Assembly: GCA_027314825.1 (NCBI GenBank)
Contig: DAHVAB010000063.1
Span: 1-9,743 of the forward strand
Reading direction: 5' to 3'
Length of the DNA stretch: 9,743 nt
From: Solirubrobacterales bacterium
GTDB lineage: Bacteria; Actinomycetota; Thermoleophilia; Solirubrobacterales; Solirubrobacteraceae
The notes under the pieces were generated by a model. It saw only the letters and a program-made list of their open reading frames with translations. It searched no databases and was not told the DNA's origin. Positions 6,567 through 9,743 of the stretch are shown here, one piece after another. Position numbers and translations under genes: made by a program. Numbering within the stretch: position 1 is the first letter of the stretch; every line of letters starts with the position of its first letter.

Positions 6567-7772
6567 ATGCGCATCGCGCTGGTGACAGAGGTGTTCTTGC
6601 CTGCCGTCGACGGCGTGGTCAGGAGGCTGCAGCGGACCCTGGAGGAGCTGCAGCGCCGCGGCGAGGAGGTGCTCGTGATCGCACCGCACGGCGCGCCGCC
6701 ACGGTATGCCGGAGCGGCGGTTGCGGGCATGCGGGCGCTGCCGTTGCCCCTCTACCCGGACGGTGCCGGCTACCCGCCGAAGCGCGTCTCGCTGCCGCAG
6801 CCCGCGATGGGGCGGATGCTGGAGTCCTTCCGCCCCGACGTGATCCACGCCGTCAACCCCGTGCTGCTGGCCGCCGGCGCGGTCCGTCACGCCCGCCGCA
6901 CCGGCACGCCGCTGGTCGCCTCCTACCATGCCCACCTGCCGATGTACGCGGCCTCCTATGGGATGCCGTTCCTGGAAGGGTTCGGCTGGTCGTACTTGCG
7001 GATGCTCCACAATCGGGCCTGCGTGAACCTCTGCACCTCGCAGGCCACGCTTCAGATCCTGCGGGAGCGGGGCGTGCAGCGCCTGCGCCTGTGGCCCTAC
7101 GGCGTCGACGCGCAGCGGCCCGGACCGGAGGAGATCGCGCGGTGTCGTGAGCGGCTTGCCGACGGACGGCCGGAGCGGGTCCTGCTTCTCTATGTGGGCC
7201 GCCTGGCGAAGGAGAAGCAGATCGGGAGGCTGCGGTCGCTGGTCGAGCAGCTGCCGGATGTGGCGCTCGCGATCGCCGGCGACGGCCCGCTTCGCGCCGA
7301 CCTGGAAGCGGAGTTCGCGGGAACGCCGACCACCTTCCTGGGGCTGCTCGGCCCGGCTGAGCTGGCCGGGGTCTATGCGGCCGCGGACATCTTCGTCTCC
7401 GCCTCGGAGAGCGAGACCCTGGGCCTGGTGATCCTGGAGGCGCACGCCGCGGGCCTGCCGGTGGTCGCGCCGGCCACGCCGGTCGGAGCGGAGCTGGTGG
7501 TGGACGGTCGCGACGGCATCCTGTACGACCCTGGCCGGCCCGGTGCGGTGATCGACGCCGTGGGCGACCTGCTCAGAGACGGGGAGCGTCGCCACGCGAT
7601 GGGCGCGGAGGGGCGCCGCGCCGTCCAGGGGGCCACCTGGTCGGGGGCGACAGACGCCCTGCGGGAGCACTATCGCTGCGCGATCGACGTCCAGGACCGC
7701 CATGTGCGGCGCCCGCGGCTGGCGCGCCGGCACGGGATGCGCACCCATAACCTCTGGAGGAGCGGTCGATGA
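6567..7772 (+). CDS. SQD2-like GT4-family glycosyltransferase
   Basis: This 401-residue GT-B fold enzyme belongs to the GT4 retaining transferases that move sugar from a nucleotide donor to a lipid acceptor at the cytoplasmic membrane face. The N-terminal domain starts MRIALVTEVFLPAVDGV and has SYHAHLPMY at 119-127 as the acceptor-side loop. The C-terminal donor domain has VGRLAKEK at 210-217, giving Arg212 and Lys217, and the EX7E motif with Glu283 and Glu291 in SESETLGLVILEA. These blocks, and a tail around WSGATDALREHY, read most like plant and cyanobacterial sulfoquinovosyltransferase SQD2 and mycobacterial MgtA/PimB relatives. The donor sugar cannot be told from sequence; no SQD1 gene is in the window. 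ATG 6567 lies 11 bases after the spoVR stop, with no clear ribosome binding site. A basic tail of about 24 residues (378-401) looks like an extension. Confidence 0.9.
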   Translation: MRIALVTEVFLPAVDGVVRRLQRTLEELQRRGEEVLVIAPHGAPPRYAGAAVAGMRALPLPLYPDGAGYPPKRVSLPQPAMGRMLESFRPDVIHAVNPVLLAAGAVRHARRTGTPLVASYHAHLPMYAASYGMPFLEGFGWSYLRMLHNRACVNLCTSQATLQILRERGVQRLRLWPYGVDAQRPGPEEIARCRERLADGRPERVLLLYVGRLAKEKQIGRLRSLVEQLPDVALAIAGDGPLRADLEAEFAGTPTTFLGLLGPAELAGVYAAADIFVSASESETLGLVILEAHAAGLPVVAPATPVGAELVVDGRDGILYDPGRPGAVIDAVGDLLRDGERRHAMGAEGRRAVQGATWSGATDALREHYRCAIDVQDRHVRRPRLARRHGMRTHNLWRSGR

Positions 7773-7978
7773 GGGTGATCGTCGCGGGACGGGATGGGCT
7801 CTGCGTCCGGCCGACGGCGATGTGGCTCTCGACGCGCGGCCGTGCGGCGTCAGACGGCGAGAGCCTCGGCCGTCGTCGGATCGGCGTGAAGCTCGGCTCC
7901 TTCTACGATCTCTCACACATGCATGGCCCTCACGACATCGACGGCGACGGGCGCGGGCCCAGCCTCTCGCGGGTGTGA
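7769..7978 (+). CDS. Small ORF of unknown function, 69 codons
   Basis: I do not recognise this protein. It deserves an entry because its ATG overlaps the glycosyltransferase TGA (ATGA), and a good ribosome binding site GGAGGAG lies at 7756-7762, 6 bases before the ATG. About 59 of its 69 codons end in G or C, similar to the real genes nearby. The product is polar and basic (MRVIVAGRDGLCVRPTAM at the start), with no membrane segment or signal peptide. Its TGA at 7976-7978 is in the same frame as the following membrane protein, whose GTG start comes 9 bases later. It may be a true small protein, a coupling ORF that delivers ribosomes to the flippase gene, or the 5' remnant of a longer fused gene. 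Confidence 0.5.
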   Translation: MRVIVAGRDGLCVRPTAMWLSTRGRAASDGESLGRRRIGVKLGSFYDLSHMHGPHDIDGDGRGPSLSRV

Positions 7979-7987
7979 GCCTGGAAG

Positions 7988-9085
7988 GTGGACGCAGCGT
8001 CGCAGCTCGGGCATGCGCCGGGGCACGGCGCGGCGTCTGACGGGCAAACGGGGCGCCATCGCCGCCGGCGAGCGCTCGGCGCGGGCGTCTCGCTGGTCGT
8101 GATCGGCGCGCTGCTCGCGGTCGCGCTCTCGACGATCAACCTGCACGCGCTCGGCCACGCGCTGGCATCCGTGCAGCTCGGATGGGTGCTCGTGGCGCTG
8201 GCCCTCATGGCTGCCGCCTTCATCGCCCGCGGCGAGGCATGGTTCGTCGGCGTGCGCGCCGCGCTGCCCGGCGCGGCGGTCAGCCGCCTCGCTGTCACGA
8301 GGGCGCTCCTGATCGGGATGGCGACCTCCTCGGTGACGCCGGGCCGCGTCGGCGAGGTGCTTCGAGCCTGGGTGCTCGCCCGGCGGCTCGGCTCCACCGG
8401 CGACTATCTCGCCCTCGTGGCCGGCACCCTGGTCGTGCAGACGCTGCTGAACGTGACGGCGCTGACGATCCTCTCGGTCATCGCCGTCGCGGGCGGGACC
8501 GGATCTCACAGCGTCCTGGCCATATCGGCTGGAAGCGTGCTGCTCCCGATCGGCCTGGTGGGCCTGCTGCTGGTCGCTCCGGCGGCGCTCGCGCGCGCGT
8601 CCCGGAGCGGGTCGGCGCCGCTTCGGCGCCTCGTCGACTGGCTGGCGGCGCAGACCGCGCGTGCACGAATCGGCCTGACGGTGCTGCGACGTCCCGGCAG
8701 GTTCGCGCATGCGGCGCTCGCCCAGCTCACCGCTTGGGGCCTGCAGCTGGGAGTCTGCTACACGACGCTGCTGGCGGTGAACCTGCACCCCCACGCCCCG
8801 GTCGCCGCCGCCGCGGCGGTGCTGGTGGCGGTGAACATCACGGCGATCATTCCCGTGACGCCTTCGAACATCGCCGTCTTTCAGGCTGCCTGCATCGCGG
8901 TGCTCGCCGGCTTCGGCGTGAATGCGGAGCAGGCGCTCGCCTACGGCCTGATCCTGCAGGGGGTCGAGATCGCTGTCGCGCTCAGCATGGGCGGACCTTC
9001 GCTCATCCGGGAGGGGCTCGCCTGGCACCACGCGCGTCCGCGGCCCGACCCGGCGTCCGCGTCGCCGGTGAGCGCGGGCTCGTAG
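7988..9085 (+). CDS. Flippase-like polytopic membrane protein (UPF0104/AglD family)
   Basis: This 365-residue integral membrane protein belongs to the family containing the transmembrane part of lysylphosphatidylglycerol synthase (MprF) and AglD. An Arg-rich cytoplasmic N-terminus (residues 23-28) precedes about eight hydrophobic segments, near 30-49, 64-80, 142-168, 177-199, 244-264, 268-290, 296-310 and 315-335. Family landmarks are TPGRVGEVLRAWVL at 117-130 and IPVTPSNIAVFQAA at 288-301. Members often sit beside glycosyltransferases and are thought to translocate or use lipid-linked substrates; transport by this protein is inferred. GTG 7988 is the first start codon after an in-frame TGA (7976-7978). 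Its ribosome binding site is poor (GGAAG abutting the GTG), so reinitiation after the upstream ORF is plausible. The last 14 codons and the TAG lie inside a 47-bp tandem repeat. Confidence 0.85.
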   Translation: MDAASQLGHAPGHGAASDGQTGRHRRRRALGAGVSLVVIGALLAVALSTINLHALGHALASVQLGWVLVALALMAAAFIARGEAWFVGVRAALPGAAVSRLAVTRALLIGMATSSVTPGRVGEVLRAWVLARRLGSTGDYLALVAGTLVVQTLLNVTALTILSVIAVAGGTGSHSVLAISAGSVLLPIGLVGLLLVAPAALARASRSGSAPLRRLVDWLAAQTARARIGLTVLRRPGRFAHAALAQLTAWGLQLGVCYTTLLAVNLHPHAPVAAAAAVLVAVNITAIIPVTPSNIAVFQAACIAVLAGFGVNAEQALAYGLILQGVEIAVALSMGGPSLIREGLAWHHARPRPDPASASPVSAGS

Positions 9086-9217
9086 CGCGGCCCGACCCGG
9101 CGTCCGCGCCGCCGCTGAGCGCGGGCTCGTAGCGGGGCCCGACCCGCCGCCCGCGTCGCCGCTGAGCGCGGGCTCGTAGCGGGGCCCGACCCAGCACCCG
9201 CGCCGGCCGGTGAGCAC
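9044..9217. repeat. 47-bp GC-rich tandem repeat, about 3.7 copies
   Basis: Copies start with CCCGACCC at 9044, 9091, 9138 and 9185, giving an exact 47-bp period for three full units and one partial unit. The full units share CCCGACCC, then CCGCG, then TGAGCGCGGGCTCGTAGC, with a few substitutions such as CGGTGAGC against CGCTGAGC. The first unit is within the flippase gene and provides its TAG. The others fill the gap to the convergent phosphofructokinase gene. Across each unit junction CGGGC can pair with GCCCG over a 10-base loop (for example 9075-9079 with 9090-9094), so the array could fold as RNA and slow transcription from both sides. There are no unique spacers, so it is not a CRISPR array. 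Confidence 0.92.
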
Positions 9218-9229
9218 CGCCGCCCGGGC

Positions 9230-9743
9230 TCACCCGAAGAAGACCGCCGCGGTCTCGTAGAGGGCTGGGTCGAGCAGCTTGGGCGCGGCGAGCGCGCTCG
9301 CCAGGTCGACCTCCACGATCTCGGTCCCGCGCAGTCCGACCATGATCCCGGAGCGACCCGCGCCGGCGGCGTCGATCGCGGCGATGCCGAGCCGTGTGGC
9401 GAGGACGCGGTCGTATGCGGTCGGCCGGCCGCCCCGCTGCACGTGGCCGAGGATCGTGACACGGGTCTCGAAGCCGGTGCGGGACTCGATCTCCCGCTCC
9501 AGGGTGACGCCGATCCCGCCGAGCCGCTCGTGGCCGAACGCGTCGGTCTGACCTGGCTCGCGCACCGTCTGCAGCGTGCCGCCGCGCGGCCTGGCCCCCT
9601 CGGCGGCGACGACGATCGAGAAGTTGCGCCCGCGCCGGTGCCGGCTGCGCAGGTGCTCGCAGACCTCTTCGATCTCGAACTCCCGCTCCGGCACGAGGAT
9701 CGCGTCGCCGCCGCCGGCGATCCCGGCCCACGCAGCGATCCAG
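9230..9743 (-). CDS. pfkA: 6-phosphofructokinase, C-terminal part (cut by right edge)
   Basis: This is the last 171 codons of a PfkA-type phosphofructokinase, which phosphorylates fructose 6-phosphate to the 1,6-bisphosphate in glycolysis. The visible part starts inside the block WIAAWAGIAGGGDAILVPE. It continues through RNFSIVVAAEGA, whose Glu corresponds to E. coli Glu222, and FETRVTILGHVQRGG. That last block gives the fructose 6-phosphate ligands matching Arg243, His249 and Arg252. The protein ends LLDPALYETAAVFFG before the TGA at 9230-9232. The frame is open to the window end, so an internal GTG at 9692-9694 is not the start. The residues that separate ATP- from pyrophosphate-dependent enzymes lie in the missing N-terminal half, so the phosphoryl donor cannot be stated. 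The gene converges on the flippase gene across the 47-bp repeats. Confidence 0.95.
   Translation of the reverse strand, partial: WIAAWAGIAGGGDAILVPEREFEIEEVCEHLRSRHRRGRNFSIVVAAEGARPRGGTLQTVREPGQTDAFGHERLGGIGVTLEREIESRTGFETRVTILGHVQRGGRPTAYDRVLATRLGIAAIDAAGAGRSGIMVGLRGTEIVEVDLASALAAPKLLDPALYETAAVFFG

Noticed and set aside
7976..7978. Selenocysteine readthrough of the TGA between the small ORF and the flippase
   Set aside because: No SECIS-like hairpin is apparent directly downstream, and neither protein belongs to a known selenoprotein family.
9230..9694. Start of the phosphofructokinase at the internal GTG (9692-9694)
   Set aside because: The frame continues to the window edge with conserved PfkA sequence (AGIAGGGDAILVPE), so the GTG is an internal valine codon.

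Overview
The window is uniformly GC-rich DNA with strong G/C preference at third codon positions, frequent GTG starts and short intergenic gaps. The proteins (tandem-domain universal stress protein, a PrkA/YeaH/SpoVR set, an SQD2-like glycosyltransferase and an actinobacterial-looking phosphofructokinase) suggest a chromosomal segment of a high-GC actinobacterium, possibly of the Thermoleophilia/Solirubrobacterales type. That placement is inferred from composition and protein flavour, not from a marker gene. No rRNA, tRNA, transposase, integrase or CRISPR array was seen.

Left part (1-1948). A GNAT acetyltransferase domain protein (62-586, frame open to the left edge) is followed by a two-domain universal stress protein (724-1596). 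A 352-base gap then holds a weak hairpin, an approximately 40-bp GC-rich tandem repeat (1618-1791), a possible -10 element, and a strong Shine-Dalgarno sequence that belongs to a possible leader ORF rather than to the next annotated gene.

Centre (1949-6555). The conserved stress/starvation module is present: prkA (AAA+ ATPase/serine kinase, YeaG family), yeaH (DUF444 protein with a von Willebrand A-like metal site) and spoVR. yeaH and spoVR overlap by 4 bases. PrkA and YeaH look canonical, but the SpoVR protein departs from the family at two signature motifs.

Right part (6556-9743). Eleven bases after spoVR, and on the same strand, lie an SQD2-like GT4 glycosyltransferase, a 69-codon unknown ORF overlapping it by 4 bases, and a polytopic UPF0104/AglD-like membrane protein. 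The membrane protein's frame is continuous with the small ORF apart from one TGA. A 47-bp tandem repeat provides the 3' end and stop codon of the membrane protein gene and fills the gap to a convergent 6-phosphofructokinase gene, cut by the right edge.

The six same-strand ORFs from 1949 to 9085 are close enough to be co-transcribed. This would link the PrkA stress module to glycolipid or envelope synthesis; that link is a hypothesis from gene order. I did not find a clearly new multi-gene system. The most unusual items are the two tandem repeats, the divergent SpoVR, the stop-interrupted small ORF/flippase frame and the leader ORF ahead of prkA.
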